A stretch of DNA of 64,000 bases, from positions 82,340 to 146,339 of the forward strand of contig CAMBFI010000008.1 in the NCBI GenBank assembly GCA_945865935.1, read 5' to 3'. The DNA comes from Bordetella parapertussis (lineage in GTDB: Bacteria; Pseudomonadota; Gammaproteobacteria; Burkholderiales; Burkholderiaceae_B). Both the position numbers and the translations under genes were made by a program. The notes beneath the pieces were generated by a model, which saw only the letters and a program-made list of their open reading frames with translations, made no database searches and was not told the origin of the DNA. Of the stretch, positions 35,123 through 46,320 are shown piece by piece. The stretch's first letter is position 1. Each line of letters opens with the position of its first letter.

Positions 35123-37876
35123 TTATTTAAGCTGCCCGTGGCAGTGTTTGTACTTTTTACCACTCCCGCACGGGCACGCATCGTTACGTCCGACTTTCGG
35201 CAGAATGTTTCGCACTGTACCCGGATGATCCGAAGCCTGCGGGGCCGCCTCGCTCTGTTGCTGATCAGCGTCTTGATACTCGGTGTGCTGGTACTGCACA
35301 TTCTGCATCTGCACAGCCTGAGCAGCCTCTCGCTCTGCCTGCTCAATTTCTTCTTGTGTCTGTATCCGAACCGTCATCAGTAAGCGTATAACATCGTCAC
35401 GCACACGATCCAACATATCCGAGAACAATTCAAACGCTTCGCGCTTGTATTCTTGTTTAGGATTTTTTTGTGCATAACCGCGCAGATGGATACCTTGACG
35501 CAAATGGTCCAGAGCTGACAAGTGCTCACGCCACTGCGTATCGATCACTTGAAGCATCACGGAACGCTCGAAACCCGCCCAGGACTCCGCACCCACCGTC
35601 TCTACTTTCTGACGATAGGCTATCTGTGCGGCCTCGAGAACTTTCTCTAAAACGTCTTCATCATTAATGCTCTTGGTATCTTCAACCATCTGCGCAATAG
35701 GCAACGCAATTTGCCAGTTGGCCTCGAGCGCCAGTTGCAATGCGCTGATATCCCATTGCTCTTCGACCGAGCCCGGAGGCACATGCTTTGTCACCAAATC
35801 CGTGAACGTCCCGTCACGCAAATTGTCGACTGTCTCGGTAATTGTTTGCGCCTCGAGCACTTCGTTACGCTGCGCGTACAGAACCTTACGCTGTTCGTTT
35901 GCCACATCGTCATATTCGAGCAGTTGCTTACGCACGTCAAAGTTACGACCTTCAACTTTGCGCTGCGCTGTCTCGATGGAACGCGACACCATGCCCGCTT
36001 CAATGGGCTCGCCCTCAGGCAATTTCAGTCGCTCCATGATGGAACGCACACGATCACCCGCAAAAATACGCATCAGCGGATCTTCGAGCGAAAGATAGAA
36101 GCGCGAAGAGCCGGGATCACCTTGTCGTCCCGCACGACCACGCAGCTGATTATCAATACGGCGTGACTCGTGACGCTCAGTACCGATGATGCGCAAACCG
36201 CCTGCTGCCTTCACGCGATCATTCAATGGCTGCCACTCTTGACGCATCGCGTCGATTTGTACTTGCTTGTCAGCTTCGGAGAGCGCATCATTGGCGCGCA
36301 CTGCCTCAATATGCTTTTCAATACTGCCGCCCAACACAATGTCCGTTCCACGCCCAGCCATGTTGGTTGCGATCGTAATATTTCCAGGCTTGCCCGCCTG
36401 CGCGACGATCTCAGCCTCGCGTGCGTGTTGCTTGGCGTTCAATACTTCATGCCGCAAACCGGATTGACTTAACATCCCCGAAAGCAGTTCCGAGTTCTCA
36501 ATACTCGTCGTACCCACCAACACGGGCTGCCCACGCTCTTGGCAGTCGCGTATATCTGCCTCGATGGCTTTGAACTTTTCCAAAGCGGTTTTAAAGATCT
36601 GATCATTCTGGTCGGCACGTACCATCGGACGATTAGTCGGTACGATCACCGTCTCAAGGCTATAGATCTCTTGAAACTCGTACGCTTCTGTATCCGCTGT
36701 TCCGGTCATGCCAGACAATTTTTCGTACATACGGAAAAAATTCTGGAAGGTAATAGACGCCAGCGTTTGATTCTCTAGCTGTATCTTCGCGCCTTCTTTC
36801 GCCTCAACGGCCTGATGCAAACCATCGGACCAACGGCGCCCAACCATCAAACGACCCGTGAACTCGTCAACAATAACCACCTCACCTTCCTGAACAACAT
36901 AATGCTGATCACGGTGGAAGAGATTGTGTGCACGCAAGCTCGCCATGAGGTGATGCATGAGGCTGATATTGCGCGGCTCGTACAGCGACTGCCCTTCTGG
37001 CAACAGACCCAGACGAGTCAACACGCCTTCGGCCTGCTCATGCCCAGATTCAGATAAAAACACCTGATGATTTTTTTCATCAACCCAATAGTGTCCTTCT
37101 GGTTCGGGCTCTTGAGGCTTAGGCTCAGTCGCCATCCGTGTCAGCAAGGGCGGCACTGCGTTCATTCGAACATAGAGTTCGGTATGATCCTCTGCCTGAC
37201 CAGAAATAATCAAAGGCGTACGCGCCTCATCGATCAGAATGGAATCAACCTCGTCAACAATGGCATACACAAGTGTGCGTTGGCGTCGATCCTCAACACG
37301 GTATTCCATGTTGTCGCGCAAATAGTCAAAGCCAAACTCGTTGTTCGTGCCGTACGTGATGTCGGCACGATATGCTGCTATTTTTTCTTCGTTAGCTTGC
37401 TGGGGAACAACCACACCGACGGTCAGCCCCAAATAGGTATATAAACGGCCCATCCATTGAGCGTCGCGCCGAGCCAAGTAATCGTTGACCGTGACGACAT
37501 GGACACCGCGTCCGCTCAGGGCGTTCAGGTATACCGGCAAAGTCGCCATCAGCGTCTTACCTTCACCCGTACGCATTTCTGCAATCTTGCCCGAATGCAG
37601 CACCATGCCGCCAATCAACTGCACATCGAAGTGCCGCATACCAAAGACACGTACGCCTGCTTCTCTGACAACGGCAAAAGCTTCTATCAGCATCGAATCA
37701 AGCGAGGCGCCGGCCTGCACCCGCGCACGAAAGTCATCAGTCTTGGCCCGTAGCTCTGCGTCAGACAATGCCTGCATCTGAGGCTCGAGCGCATTAATCT
37801 GATTAACTTGACGACGCAATTGCTTCAGTAGACGATCATTTTGTGTACCGAATATTTTTTTAAGCAAAGAAAGCAT
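35123..37876 (-). CDS. secA: Preprotein translocase subunit SecA
   Basis: A 917-residue ATPase that drives export through SecYEG. The start is the ATG at 37874-37876 ([15 protein letters not shown]), which matches SecA N-termini; a longer frame adds 12 residues. Visible: Walker [10 protein letters not shown], the DEAD-like [60 protein letters not shown], and the C-terminal SEC-C zinc site [14 protein letters not shown] that contacts SecB and the ribosome. Full length. Located next to the lpxC/dcw region, as in other Burkholderiales. Confidence 0.98.
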   Translation of the reverse strand: MLSLLKKIFGTQNDRLLKQLRRQVNQINALEPQMQALSDAELRAKTDDFRARVQAGASLDSMLIEAFAVVREAGVRVFGMRHFDVQLIGGMVLHSGKIAEMRTGEGKTLMATLPVYLNALSGRGVHVVTVNDYLARRDAQWMGRLYTYLGLTVGVVVPQQANEEKIAAYRADITYGTNNEFGFDYLRDNMEYRVEDRRQRTLVYAIVDEVDSILIDEARTPLIISGQAEDHTELYVRMNAVPPLLTRMATEPKPQEPEPEGHYWVDEKNHQVFLSESGHEQAEGVLTRLGLLPEGQSLYEPRNISLMHHLMASLRAHNLFHRDQHYVVQEGEVVIVDEFTGRLMVGRRWSDGLHQAVEAKEGAKIQLENQTLASITFQNFFRMYEKLSGMTGTADTEAYEFQEIYSLETVIVPTNRPMVRADQNDQIFKTALEKFKAIEADIRDCQERGQPVLVGTTSIENSELLSGMLSQSGLRHEVLNAKQHAREAEIVAQAGKPGNITIATNMAGRGTDIVLGGSIEKHIEAVRANDALSEADKQVQIDAMRQEWQPLNDRVKAAGGLRIIGTERHESRRIDNQLRGRAGRQGDPGSSRFYLSLEDPLMRIFAGDRVRSIMERLKLPEGEPIEAGMVSRSIETAQRKVEGRNFDVRKQLLEYDDVANEQRKVLYAQRNEVLEAQTITETVDNLRDGTFTDLVTKHVPPGSVEEQWDISALQLALEANWQIALPIAQMVEDTKSINDEDVLEKVLEAAQIAYRQKVETVGAESWAGFERSVMLQVIDTQWREHLSALDHLRQGIHLRGYAQKNPKQEYKREAFELFSDMLDRVRDDVIRLLMTVRIQTQEEIEQAEREAAQAVQMQNVQYQHTEYQDADQQQSEAAPQASDHPGTVRNILPKVGRNDACPCGSGKKYKHCHGQLK

Positions 37877-37973
37877 GCGTATTAGACCTGGACAATTTTG
37901 CGTGAAGACCACACAAATATAGCTAAGAAAATATTAGCAAACGCCTAAAAAGGGTGGCGACTAGTTAATCAGT

Positions 37974-38981
37974 TTAACGCAGGCGTGGTCGCCATGTAAC
38001 ACCAGAGGATCCAACCGCTACGGGCTGGGTTTCAGCAGGTGCGCTAGCCATTGGCTGCCCCGCCAAAAATACACGCGGATCGAGCGATCTGTCGTCCTGC
38101 CTTACCTCAAAGTGAAGGTGGGGTCCGGTCGATAGCCCCGTTGAACCCACCCTTGCGATGAGTTGCCCGCGCGTGACCAGTTGACCCTCTTTGACCAGAA
38201 TGACTTTGGCATGCGCATATCGTGTGATTAAACCTTCCCCGTGATCGATCTCGAGCATATTGCCAAAGCCGCGATGCTGCGTGACTATACGGACAATCCC
38301 TCCGGACGCCGAACGGATGGGCGTGCCTTCCGGAGCGCTGAAATCCAGCCCTTCATGCATACTCATCTGCCCATTAAACGGATTGCGTCGCCATCCATAG
38401 GAAGAGCTCAAGTACGGATAGGATTCAATCGGCATTGCTGTCGGCAATCGCGCAACCGTCGCAGCCCGTTCAGTGACGGCAAGGTCGAGTATTGAAAAAT
38501 AATCACTTTGGCGCGTAACGCGTGCTTGCACAGCATTGAGCTGACTTTCAAGCTCAGAAAGTGGGCGTGAATGCGGCCCAGGCGGTAATGGAACCCACAG
38601 ATCATCCAATACAACAGCGGCCTCGGGGGCGTCCGACCCGATCGCGATATCGCCCTCAGGCAACCCCGCCACCTTCGCAACCCGTTGGCTTAGTCCGTCG
38701 AGCCGCTTGATCGTGGCTTGTAGCTCACCCACCTTGGTCGCCAAAAGCTGCACCGCCTGATTATCCGTTGAACCCGCGACAGCAGGGACAGGTGCCATCG
38801 CTGCCACCACGAGTGCAGAGGGTTGAGTTTCAGGTTGCAACGCCCAAACCATGCGCTGTAACACCGCGCCTGCGATCAGCGCGCCCACAAGCAACAAGGC
38901 GACAAGCATCACCAATCGGCTAACACTAAGCGTAATTGGTGCATACTGACCTTGCCGCGAAGGCATAATTATTAACTTCAT
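37974..38981 (-). CDS. M23 family peptidase (peptidoglycan DD-endopeptidase-like)
   Basis: A 335-residue membrane-anchored peptidase. After a cytoplasmic stretch, one transmembrane helix (about residues 26-45) leads to a coiled region (LLATKVGELQATIKRLDGLSQRV) and a C-terminal LytM domain with HEGLDFSAPEGTPI, the HGEGLITRYAHAK loop and HLHFEVR, which together give the zinc ligands. Likely cleaves peptidoglycan crosslinks or activates amidases in the periplasm. Divergent from the DciA-like gene with a 15-nt gap, so a shared promoter zone is likely. Confidence 0.9.
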   Translation of the reverse strand: MKLIIMPSRQGQYAPITLSVSRLVMLVALLLVGALIAGAVLQRMVWALQPETQPSALVVAAMAPVPAVAGSTDNQAVQLLATKVGELQATIKRLDGLSQRVAKVAGLPEGDIAIGSDAPEAAVVLDDLWVPLPPGPHSRPLSELESQLNAVQARVTRQSDYFSILDLAVTERAATVARLPTAMPIESYPYLSSSYGWRRNPFNGQMSMHEGLDFSAPEGTPIRSASGGIVRIVTQHRGFGNMLEIDHGEGLITRYAHAKVILVKEGQLVTRGQLIARVGSTGLSTGPHLHFEVRQDDRSLDPRVFLAGQPMASAPAETQPVAVGSSGVTWRPRLR

Positions 38982-38996
38982 CGACTTCCTTCATCT

Positions 38997-39548
38997 ATGG
39001 CCAGTCCCCCACCCCGCAGGACGCGTTCCACGTCCCCCTCAGGCAGCGCCCACTTGATCGGCTGGCTCGGTCATGATTCGCAAGCTGCGAGCGTCTTAGC
39101 CACTGCGCAATTGCACTTAAAACTCAGGGCAGCAATCGGCGAGGCGATTCCACCCGCGATGCGAGGCGCTTTTGAGGTGATCAGACTCGAGGCGCACGCC
39201 TTGACACTCATGGTTTCGAGTGCCGCCTTCGCTGCAAAGTTCCGCCAGATTGCACCGAGGGTAACCACTCACTTGCAGTCTGCTGGCTGGAATATCAATG
39301 AAATCAAGCTGCGCGTTCAAGGCGGGCTCGGTCTCCCCGATACGAAAAAACCAGAAAAAGAGACGCGAGCCTTGGACCAACAAGACCTACGCGCATTTGA
39401 AGAATTGAACAGAAAGCTGAGGCCCGGCCCACTCGCTGACGCGGTGGCTAGGCTACTCGCTCATCACCGGCCAGCGGAACAGGGCATCAAGCCAGCTTCC
39501 ACTCTTGACGAAACGCCGCAGGCGCCTCCGACACAGAAGAGTAAGTAA
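38997..39548 (+). CDS. DciA-like (DUF721 family) protein
   Basis: A 183-residue protein of the DUF721/DciA family, the ancestral loader of the replicative helicase DnaB in many bacteria. The core [45 protein letters not shown] gives the KH-like nucleic-acid-binding fold, with a basic tail ([21 protein letters not shown]). Its last 62 bp overlap the lpxC gene end on the other strand. The location between M23 peptidase and lpxC is the usual one in this order. Confidence 0.8.
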   Translation: MASPPPRRTRSTSPSGSAHLIGWLGHDSQAASVLATAQLHLKLRAAIGEAIPPAMRGAFEVIRLEAHALTLMVSSAAFAAKFRQIAPRVTTHLQSAGWNINEIKLRVQGGLGLPDTKKPEKETRALDQQDLRAFEELNRKLRPGPLADAVARLLAHHRPAEQGIKPASTLDETPQAPPTQKSK

Positions 39549-40410
39549 CCAACTCCCAAGCATCTTGCTGAGCCAGTAGGGCACGAACAAGTTGATTATT
39601 AATTGCATGCCCGGATTTGCAGGCAACATACCGCGCGACAAGTGGCTTACCAATTAGGTAGAGATCGCCGACGGCGTCCAGAATCTTGTGCTTAACGAAC
39701 TCATCGTCATAGCGCAGGCCATCCGCGTTTAACACGCGATACTCATCCATGACGATTGCGTTATCGAGGCTTCCGCCACGCGCCAAGCCCGCGGAGCGCA
39801 GGGCCTCGACTTCGTTTACAAAGCCAAAGGTCCGCGCACGTGCGATTTCTTTGACATAGGAATGCGTCGCAAAATCAATCTCGGCAAAACTTGCGGTTGA
39901 ATCAATCGCCGGGTGATGAAAATCAATCGAAAACGCCAACGAAAAACCTTCGTGGGGCTCGAGACGTGCCCATTTAGCCTGATCGCCCTCACCTTCACGG
40001 ATTTCAATAGGCTTCAGAACACGCAGGAACTGTTTAGCGACACCCTGCTCTTCAATGCCGGCCGAACGCAACAGGTACACAAACGTTGCAGCGCTGCCAT
40101 CCATGATGGGCACTTCCTCGGCTGTGAGGTCAACATGAAGATTGTCGATACCCAAACCGGCCAAGGCAGACATCAGGTGTTCGACAGTCGAGACGCGGGC
40201 CGCACCTTGTCCGAGGACAGAGGCCATACGTGTATCTTTGACCATGCTAGCCTGCGCTGGCAGATCTACAACCTCGGGCAAGTCGATACGGTGGAACACT
40301 ATCCCCGTATCAGGAGCAGCTGGCCGCAAAGTCAGTTCGACCCGTCGACCGGAGTGCAGGCCAACCCCAATGGTTTTTACGAGCTGTTTGATCGTGCGCT
40401 GGCGAAACAT
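39487..40410 (-). CDS. lpxC: UDP-3-O-acyl-N-acetylglucosamine deacetylase
   Basis: A 307-residue zinc enzyme for the first committed step of lipid A synthesis. Diagnostic: [48 protein letters not shown] with the first zinc His, [28 protein letters not shown] and [13 protein letters not shown] with the catalytic His. Full length. It follows ftsZ (hairpin between, 40510-40540) and overlaps the opposing DciA-like gene by 62 bp. Confidence 0.98.
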   Translation of the reverse strand: MFRQRTIKQLVKTIGVGLHSGRRVELTLRPAAPDTGIVFHRIDLPEVVDLPAQASMVKDTRMASVLGQGAARVSTVEHLMSALAGLGIDNLHVDLTAEEVPIMDGSAATFVYLLRSAGIEEQGVAKQFLRVLKPIEIREGEGDQAKWARLEPHEGFSLAFSIDFHHPAIDSTASFAEIDFATHSYVKEIARARTFGFVNEVEALRSAGLARGGSLDNAIVMDEYRVLNADGLRYDDEFVKHKILDAVGDLYLIGKPLVARYVACKSGHAINNQLVRALLAQQDAWELVTYSSVSEAPAAFRQEWKLA

Positions 40411-40509
40411 ATAGGCAGGTTAGTCTCTTGAAAACTTAGCGAATTATACTTTTTTTTGCAAACATCGCACTGCACCATGCGCAAAAAATGCCCAAATGAC
40501 AGACGAAAC

Positions 40510-40540
40510 CACGCACGGGTCCGGGGAGAACCCGTGCGTG
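40510..40540 (-). terminator. Strong hairpin between ftsZ and lpxC
   Basis: An 11-bp perfect stem (40510-40520 with 40530-40540) and a 9-nt loop, 50 nt past the ftsZ stop. On the minus strand only a short GGTTTC follows, so a weak or partial terminator, or an mRNA-stabilising hairpin, is more likely than a classic terminator. Confidence 0.6.
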
Positions 40541-40589
40541 ACACCAGCACCCCGGCAGAGGGCTGGCCAAGGGAGCAATCGACGCGGCT

Positions 40590-41756
40590 TTAGTCGGCTT
40601 GGCGGCGCAGGAAAGCGGGGATGTCGTAATGCTCCATTCCCGCTGTTTCCAATGCACGAACCTGAGCCGAAGCTTGGGTGCGAGGATTACGTAATACCGA
40701 CGGCACAGCAAAGTCTTGCTGCTGCTGACCAATCGGCATATTGTCCGTCCCAGTACGCTGCATTTCGACGGTTTCCACACCTGACACAATGTGCGGACGA
40801 CTTTGCGCGCGGCCCAAACCAGTGGCCACGACCGTGACCCGCAAGTTGTCGCCCATCGAATCGTCGTAAGCCGTACCAAAAATGACTGTTGCCTCTGCAG
40901 AGGCAAAGCCGCTGATATGGTCCATGATTGCGCGCGTTTCTTTCATCTTGAGCTGGGAGCTGGCCGTAATATTGACCAACACACCACGCGCGCCGTTCAA
41001 GTCGACACCTTCTAATAATGGGCATGCAACCGCTTGCTCTGCAGCCAGTTTTGCTCGGTCCGGTCCAGATGCCACCGAAGTACCCAACATCGCCTGACCT
41101 TGCTCACCCATGATCGTCTTGACGTCTTCAAAGTCAACGTTCACGTTGCCTTCAACGTTGATGATCTCGGCGATACCGGCGCAAGCATTGTGCAGCACAT
41201 CGTCCGCCGCCTTAAAGCAGTCTGACTGTGTTGCGTCATCGTCCATCAACTCATACAGGTTTTCATTGAGCACCACGATCAACGAATGAACGTACTTAGA
41301 GAGCTCAGCAATACCATCTTCGGACATCTTCATCCGCTTTTGGCCTTCGAAAGAAAAAGGCTTGGTGACCACACCAACGGTCAAAATACCTAACTCTTTG
41401 GCAACCTCAGCAACGACGGGGCCGGCACCGGTTCCCGTACCGCCACCCATGCCGGCGGTAATGAAGACCATGTTGGCTCCATTCAAGGCCGAACGGATTT
41501 CTTCGCGAGCCAGCTCGGCCGCAGCACGACCTTGATCAGGTTTAGCACCTGCGCCCAGTCCACTGCGACCCAAACGGATTTGCACAGGTGCATTGGTTGC
41601 AGCCAACGCTTGCGCATCAGTATTGCAACAAATGAAGTCCACACCCTGCACACCGGACTTGATCATATGGGCCACAGCGTTTCCGCCTGCACCACCGACA
41701 CCGACCACCTTGATGACCGTGCCCTTAGTTGCGCTATCTAACATTTCAAACATCAT
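40590..41756 (-). CDS. ftsZ: Cell division protein FtsZ
   Basis: A 388-residue tubulin-like GTPase that forms the division ring. The start at 41754-41756 is chosen because GGGAG lies about 6 nt upstream; a longer frame adds 24 residues. Seen: GVGGAGGNAV, the GTP loop GMGGGTGTGAGPVVAE, LVGVVT-like core segments, and the C-terminal DIPAFLRRQ that binds FtsA and ZipA-type partners. Last gene of the dcw cluster; 173 nt separate it from ftsA. Confidence 0.98.
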   Translation of the reverse strand: MMFEMLDSATKGTVIKVVGVGGAGGNAVAHMIKSGVQGVDFICCNTDAQALAATNAPVQIRLGRSGLGAGAKPDQGRAAAELAREEIRSALNGANMVFITAGMGGGTGTGAGPVVAEVAKELGILTVGVVTKPFSFEGQKRMKMSEDGIAELSKYVHSLIVVLNENLYELMDDDATQSDCFKAADDVLHNACAGIAEIINVEGNVNVDFEDVKTIMGEQGQAMLGTSVASGPDRAKLAAEQAVACPLLEGVDLNGARGVLVNITASSQLKMKETRAIMDHISGFASAEATVIFGTAYDDSMGDNLRVTVVATGLGRAQSRPHIVSGVETVEMQRTGTDNMPIGQQQQDFAVPSVLRNPRTQASAQVRALETAGMEHYDIPAFLRRQAD

Positions 41757-41929
41757 GATTGACTCCCTCAAGTCTTGATTAATAAACGTTTCTAAACTTC
41801 CCCAACTACCATTTAGAAATCGCTTCAAACTCGCCGCCGACTGTGTCCGCGCCGGGTTTGAAACGTCTCTCTATCAGACCGGGCAACTATGACGAAGCCC
41901 AATCTTTTCGGTGCCCGAGGGCACCAAAA

Positions 41930-43156
41930 TCAGTGCATAAACCACTCTTTCATACGTGCCAAAATTGCTTTGAAACTTCCAGCCTGTTGCGTGACCTTAC
42001 GGCCGCGCAGTCTCTGCATGCGCGCCTCACCAAGCAATCCCATCACGGTCGAGAAGCGCGGATTGCGCATCACATCAGCCAAACTACCGTCATAATCCGG
42101 AACCGCCATGCGCACGGGCTTGAGAAAAACATCTTCAGCGAGCTCAACCATGCCAGGGAGCATGGATGTGCCGCCTGTCAGCACAACGCCAGATGACAGT
42201 AAATCTTCATAGCCTGACTCGCGAATCACTTGCTGCACGAGTCCGAAGAGCTCTTCGGCACGCGGCTCAATCACTGCGCCAAGCGCTTGTCGCTTAACCT
42301 GTCTCGGACCGCGATCACCCAATCCAGGCACCTCAACCGTCTCATCCGGATCCGCCAATACTTGCTTGGCAATGCCAAACCTCAACTTAATATCCTCTGC
42401 GTCGGGTGTCGGTGTGCGAAGCATTTGGGCAATATCGCTCGTGATCTGGTCACCTGCGATCGGCAGCACGGCAGTATGCCGAATTGCCCCGCCCGTATAG
42501 ATCGCCACATCGGTGGTCCCGCCACCGATATCAACCAACACCACTCCGAGCTCTTTCTCATCCGCGGTTAAGCAGGCCAAGCTCGATGCAAGGGGCTGCA
42601 AAATCAGATCTTGAACTTCCAGTCCACAACGACGCACGCACTTGACGATGTTCTGCGCAGCACTGACTGCACCCGTTACGATGTGCACCTTTACCTCTAG
42701 ACGCAAGCCACTCATCCCGATCGGTTCGCGAATATCCTCCTGCCCATCGACGATGAACTCTTGCGTCAAAACGTGCAGCACCTGTTGATCGGTTGGAATA
42801 TTGACGGCCTTTGCTGTCTCAATCACGCGGGCAACGTCTGCGGCCGTCACTTCCTTGTCCTTGACGGCCACCATCCCGCTCGAGTTAAAACTGCGAATAT
42901 GGCTTCCAGCGATACCGGTGTACACATCGCGAATCTTGCAGTCCGCCATCAACTCGGCCTCTTCCAACGCGCGCTGGATCGAGTTCACGGTCGATTCAAT
43001 ATTGACAACGACACCTTTGCGCATGCCGCGCGACTCATGCTGACCGAGGCCGAGCACTTCAAAGCGGCCCTCGGGCAAAATCTCTGCGACCACAGCAACG
43101 ACTTTGCTGGTGCCGATGTCGAGGGCGACGATTAGATCCTTGATGTCACGGGTCAT
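41930..43156 (-). CDS. ftsA: Cell division protein FtsA
   Basis: A 408-residue actin-like ATPase tethering FtsZ to the membrane. Start at 43154-43156 (MTRDIKDLIVALDIGTSKVVAVVAE), 4 nt after the ftsQ stop. Phosphate and adenosine loops DIGTSKV, VVLVDIGGGTTDVAIY and GVVLTGGTSMLPG are visible, with the C-terminal amphipathic ILARMKEWFMH membrane anchor. Full family length. Confidence 0.98.
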   Translation of the reverse strand: MTRDIKDLIVALDIGTSKVVAVVAEILPEGRFEVLGLGQHESRGMRKGVVVNIESTVNSIQRALEEAELMADCKIRDVYTGIAGSHIRSFNSSGMVAVKDKEVTAADVARVIETAKAVNIPTDQQVLHVLTQEFIVDGQEDIREPIGMSGLRLEVKVHIVTGAVSAAQNIVKCVRRCGLEVQDLILQPLASSLACLTADEKELGVVLVDIGGGTTDVAIYTGGAIRHTAVLPIAGDQITSDIAQMLRTPTPDAEDIKLRFGIAKQVLADPDETVEVPGLGDRGPRQVKRQALGAVIEPRAEELFGLVQQVIRESGYEDLLSSGVVLTGGTSMLPGMVELAEDVFLKPVRMAVPDYDGSLADVMRNPRFSTVMGLLGEARMQRLRGRKVTQQAGSFKAILARMKEWFMH

Positions 43157-43160
43157 GGCG

Positions 43161-43967
43161 TTATCGTTTCTTTTGAGGTTGAGTGGGTTCTGGTAATGCG
43201 GCAAGCGTTAATGCAAAGCCGTTGGGATAGCGAAGGTCGACGTGCGTCACCGCACGACCACCGGTTTTTTGACTGGCTTCTGGCCAGGCTTGTACAAAGC
43301 GCCGGATGCGCGCTGCGAAAGGCAAAGCGCCCGGGATACCGGCCTGGGTGTTCGGCGCATCGGCGCCTGGATCTCGGCCTAGGGCAAGCGTCATCTCGTT
43401 TGAGAGCGTTGCTTCCCAGGCGAGTCGATCGCTCAAAGAAAGCTTGCGTACGTTCAATCCCAGCGGGGCAAGCCAAGTCGTCATCTCGGCGTAGCGGTTG
43501 ACGACTAACAACTCTTTGCCTTCTGGTCCTTCGAACTGCGGGAGTTGGGTATCGTCGTCGAGCTCCCCCTGGTTGGCAGTAAACGCTTGCCCCCACGTGT
43601 TGATCATTTGATTGTCGTTCCACAACGCCAGCGGTTGCTGCTCTTCGATCGAGACGCGCAACATGTTGGGCCAGATTCGGCGAACCGTCGCAGAGCGTAC
43701 CCAGGGCGCTTCTTCGAAGATGCTTTGCGTCTCTAGCAAATCGATTGTGAAGAAATTGCCCGTTAGGTGTCCGGCGACCGTCATCTGAAGATTCTCTGGG
43801 GTCACGTACTTCAATGTACTGTTTGGTGCAGGTTCGATCTCGATCGCAGTCAAGGCAAACATCGGACGCTGAATCAGCCAGTAGACGCCGCCTGCCAGCA
43901 TAGCTAGCACCGCCAACACCATTAAGGTGTTGGCCAAGCGGTTGATCGTACGAGCTTCGTTCCACAC
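43161..43967 (-). CDS. ftsQ: Cell division protein FtsQ
   Basis: A 268-residue bitopic membrane protein. A transmembrane helix near residues 15-33 precedes the POTRA domain (IEIEPAPNSTLKYVTPENLQMTVAGHLTGNFFTIDL) and the FtsQ beta domain (APWVRSATVRRIWPNMLRVSIEEQQPLALWN). It links cytoplasmic FtsA/FtsZ to the septal synthesis proteins via FtsB/FtsL. 11 nt after ddl. Confidence 0.95.
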   Translation of the reverse strand: MWNEARTINRLANTLMVLAVLAMLAGGVYWLIQRPMFALTAIEIEPAPNSTLKYVTPENLQMTVAGHLTGNFFTIDLLETQSIFEEAPWVRSATVRRIWPNMLRVSIEEQQPLALWNDNQMINTWGQAFTANQGELDDDTQLPQFEGPEGKELLVVNRYAEMTTWLAPLGLNVRKLSLSDRLAWEATLSNEMTLALGRDPGADAPNTQAGIPGALPFAARIRRFVQAWPEASQKTGGRAVTHVDLRYPNGFALTLAALPEPTQPQKKR

Positions 43968-43978
43968 AACTGGCTCCG

Positions 43979-44926
43979 TTATTCTTGCTTGAGACGACCC
44001 ACTTTGCAGCGGGCCTCACTCAAGATATGCATGCACAAACTGGGATAATCCAACCCGACTGCTTTTGCCGCCATGGGCACGAGCGAATGGCCTGTCATCC
44101 CCGGCGAGGTATTCATTTCTATCAGCCAGGCCTTACCGGCTGCATCAAGCATGACATCTGCACGCCCCCACCCTTCACAACCAAGCGCCCGATAGGCCTG
44201 AACACTCATTTGCGCGATATGCACAGCAAGAGCAGGATCGACTGGGGCTGGGCACAAATAACGCGTGTCATCAGAAAAGTATTTGTGTTGGTAGTCGTAG
44301 TTACCATCCGGCGCCACGATTTCAATAACAGGCAGAGCTCTCGCTGACTCACCACCACCCAAAATCGCGACCGTTAATTCACGACCAGAAATGAACTGCT
44401 CTGCCAAGACGACGTCGTCGTATTGCGCCGCGTGACGATAGGCACCGAGGGCATCCTCTTTGTGCGTGGCCTTGACGATGCCAAGTGTCGACCCTTCATG
44501 TGGCGGCTTCATCATGAGCGGTAAGCCCAAGCGATCGACCGCCGCCGTGACGTCCCGTTCATCGAGCAGTGCCGCATAGCCAGGCGTAGGAAGGCCCGCC
44601 TCAAGCCAGACTCGCTTAGTCATGATTTTGTCCATCGCGAGACTGGATGCCATGGGCCCGCTACCGGTATAGGGGAGCCCTAGCAACTCGAGAGCACCTT
44701 GGATGGTTCCGTCTTCACCGAATCGACCATGCAGGGCAATGAATACTCGATCAAATTTAGCGTCGGCCAATTCGCCTAGGCTGCGGGCACCCGTATCAAA
44801 GAGGTGCGCATCGACCCCTTGACTGACCAAGGCAGCATGCACGCCCGTACCAGACATAATCGACACCTCACGCTCAGCGGAATTGCCGCCGTAGAGCACG
44901 CCAACACGCCCCATCGCCTGCGTCAT
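43979..44926 (-). CDS. ddl: D-alanine--D-alanine ligase
   Basis: A 315-residue ATP-grasp ligase making D-Ala-D-Ala. The pattern [66 protein letters not shown] and [16 protein letters not shown] are conserved. The start overlaps the murC stop by 4 nt. A DdlB-type enzyme by its position inside dcw. Confidence 0.97.
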   Translation of the reverse strand: MTQAMGRVGVLYGGNSAEREVSIMSGTGVHAALVSQGVDAHLFDTGARSLGELADAKFDRVFIALHGRFGEDGTIQGALELLGLPYTGSGPMASSLAMDKIMTKRVWLEAGLPTPGYAALLDERDVTAAVDRLGLPLMMKPPHEGSTLGIVKATHKEDALGAYRHAAQYDDVVLAEQFISGRELTVAILGGGESARALPVIEIVAPDGNYDYQHKYFSDDTRYLCPAPVDPALAVHIAQMSVQAYRALGCEGWGRADVMLDAAGKAWLIEMNTSPGMTGHSLVPMAAKAVGLDYPSLCMHILSEARCKVGRLKQE

Positions 44927-46320
44927 CGCAGCCTCCCCAATTGTTCCGGCACCTTGCTGATAGAACCAGCGCCCATCACGATCACGACATCACCATCCTG
45001 CGCGAAACTCTTAATCGCTTCTGCCATCGTCGTCACATCTTCAACAAAAACAGGCTCAACCTTGCCGGCGACCCGCACACCACGCGCAAGCGCGCGCCCA
45101 TCGGCTGCAACCACTACGGACTCACCCGCGGCGTACACCTCGGTGAGTAAGACTGCATCCGCTGAGCTCAGTACCTTGACGAAATCTTCGAAACAATCTC
45201 GCGTACGCGTATAACGATGCGGTTGGAATGCCAAGACTATTCGACGCGTGGGCCAAGCGCCTCGGGCTGCGGCGAGCGTTGCTGCCATTTCAACTGGATG
45301 ATGCCCATAGTCATCAATCACACTAAACTTGCCGCCCTTGGTTGCCACAAAGTCACCAACCTGAGTAAATCGCCGACCGACGCCACGGAATCCCGACAAC
45401 CCGTTCGCGATTGCGAGATCATCGACACCAAGCTCAGTCGCGACAGCGATTGCAGCCAACGCATTGAGTACGTTATGTTTGCCAGGCAGACTTAGATCAA
45501 TTGACAGCAATGGCAACGTGCCTTGTCGCGTCGTGCGCGCAACGTCAAACTGCATCCGCGTTCCCGTGGCACGCACGTTCGACGCGCAAAACTGCGCATC
45601 ACCATTCAATCCGTAGGTGATGAGTGGCCGTGACACAAAGGGGATGATGTCACGGACATTGGCATCATCCGAACAAACAATCGCGCTCCCATAAAACGGC
45701 AGACGCTGCGTAAACTCAACAAAAGCACTCTTAAGTCGCGCGATGTCATGCCCATACGTATCCATGTGATCCGCATCAATATTTGTAATGATGGCCATCA
45801 CAGGTAACAAATTCAAGAACGAGGCATCCGACTCGTCGGCCTCGACAACGATGTAGTCGCCGGCACCCAAACCAGCATTCGCACCGGCGGAATTCAAGCG
45901 GCCACCAATCACGAAAGTGGGGTCCAGTCCGCCAGCCGCCAGCACACTCGCCACCAGACTTGTGGTGGTCGTCTTACCGTGGGTGCCCGCTACAGCAATG
46001 CCACGCTTAAGCCGCATGAGCTCAGCTAACATCACGGCGCGCGGCACGACGGGAATGCGGGCTTCACGCGCAGCGATCACTTCCGGGTTGTTGTTGGCTA
46101 CAGCAGTCGACGTCACAATCGCGTCGGCACCGAGGACGTTTTCTTTCTGGTGACCCAGCGCGATCGTCGCCCCCAGCCCTTGCAGACGCTGCGTGACCGC
46201 CGAGTGCGCGAGGTCTGAACCCGAAATCTGATAACCCAAATTCAGCAACACCTCAGCGATTCCGCTCATGCCAGAGCCGCCAATACCAACAAAATGAATA
46301 TGCTGAAGACGATGTTTCAT
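44923..46320 (-). CDS. murC: UDP-N-acetylmuramate--L-alanine ligase
   Basis: A 465-residue Mur ligase adding L-Ala to UDP-MurNAc. [22 protein letters not shown], the ATP loop [13 protein letters not shown], and [30 protein letters not shown] are visible. 4-nt overlaps with murG (start) and ddl (stop). Confidence 0.98.
   Translation of the reverse strand: MKHRLQHIHFVGIGGSGMSGIAEVLLNLGYQISGSDLAHSAVTQRLQGLGATIALGHQKENVLGADAIVTSTAVANNNPEVIAAREARIPVVPRAVMLAELMRLKRGIAVAGTHGKTTTTSLVASVLAAGGLDPTFVIGGRLNSAGANAGLGAGDYIVVEADESDASFLNLLPVMAIITNIDADHMDTYGHDIARLKSAFVEFTQRLPFYGSAIVCSDDANVRDIIPFVSRPLITYGLNGDAQFCASNVRATGTRMQFDVARTTRQGTLPLLSIDLSLPGKHNVLNALAAIAVATELGVDDLAIANGLSGFRGVGRRFTQVGDFVATKGGKFSVIDDYGHHPVEMAATLAAARGAWPTRRIVLAFQPHRYTRTRDCFEDFVKVLSSADAVLLTEVYAAGESVVVAADGRALARGVRVAGKVEPVFVEDVTTMAEAIKSFAQDGDVVIVMGAGSISKVPEQLGRLR

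Noticed and set aside
43153..44019. A 288-codon open frame overlapping ftsQ on the same strand
   Set aside because: It is in a shifted frame of ftsQ with Arg-rich, low-complexity translation; ftsQ explains the DNA.
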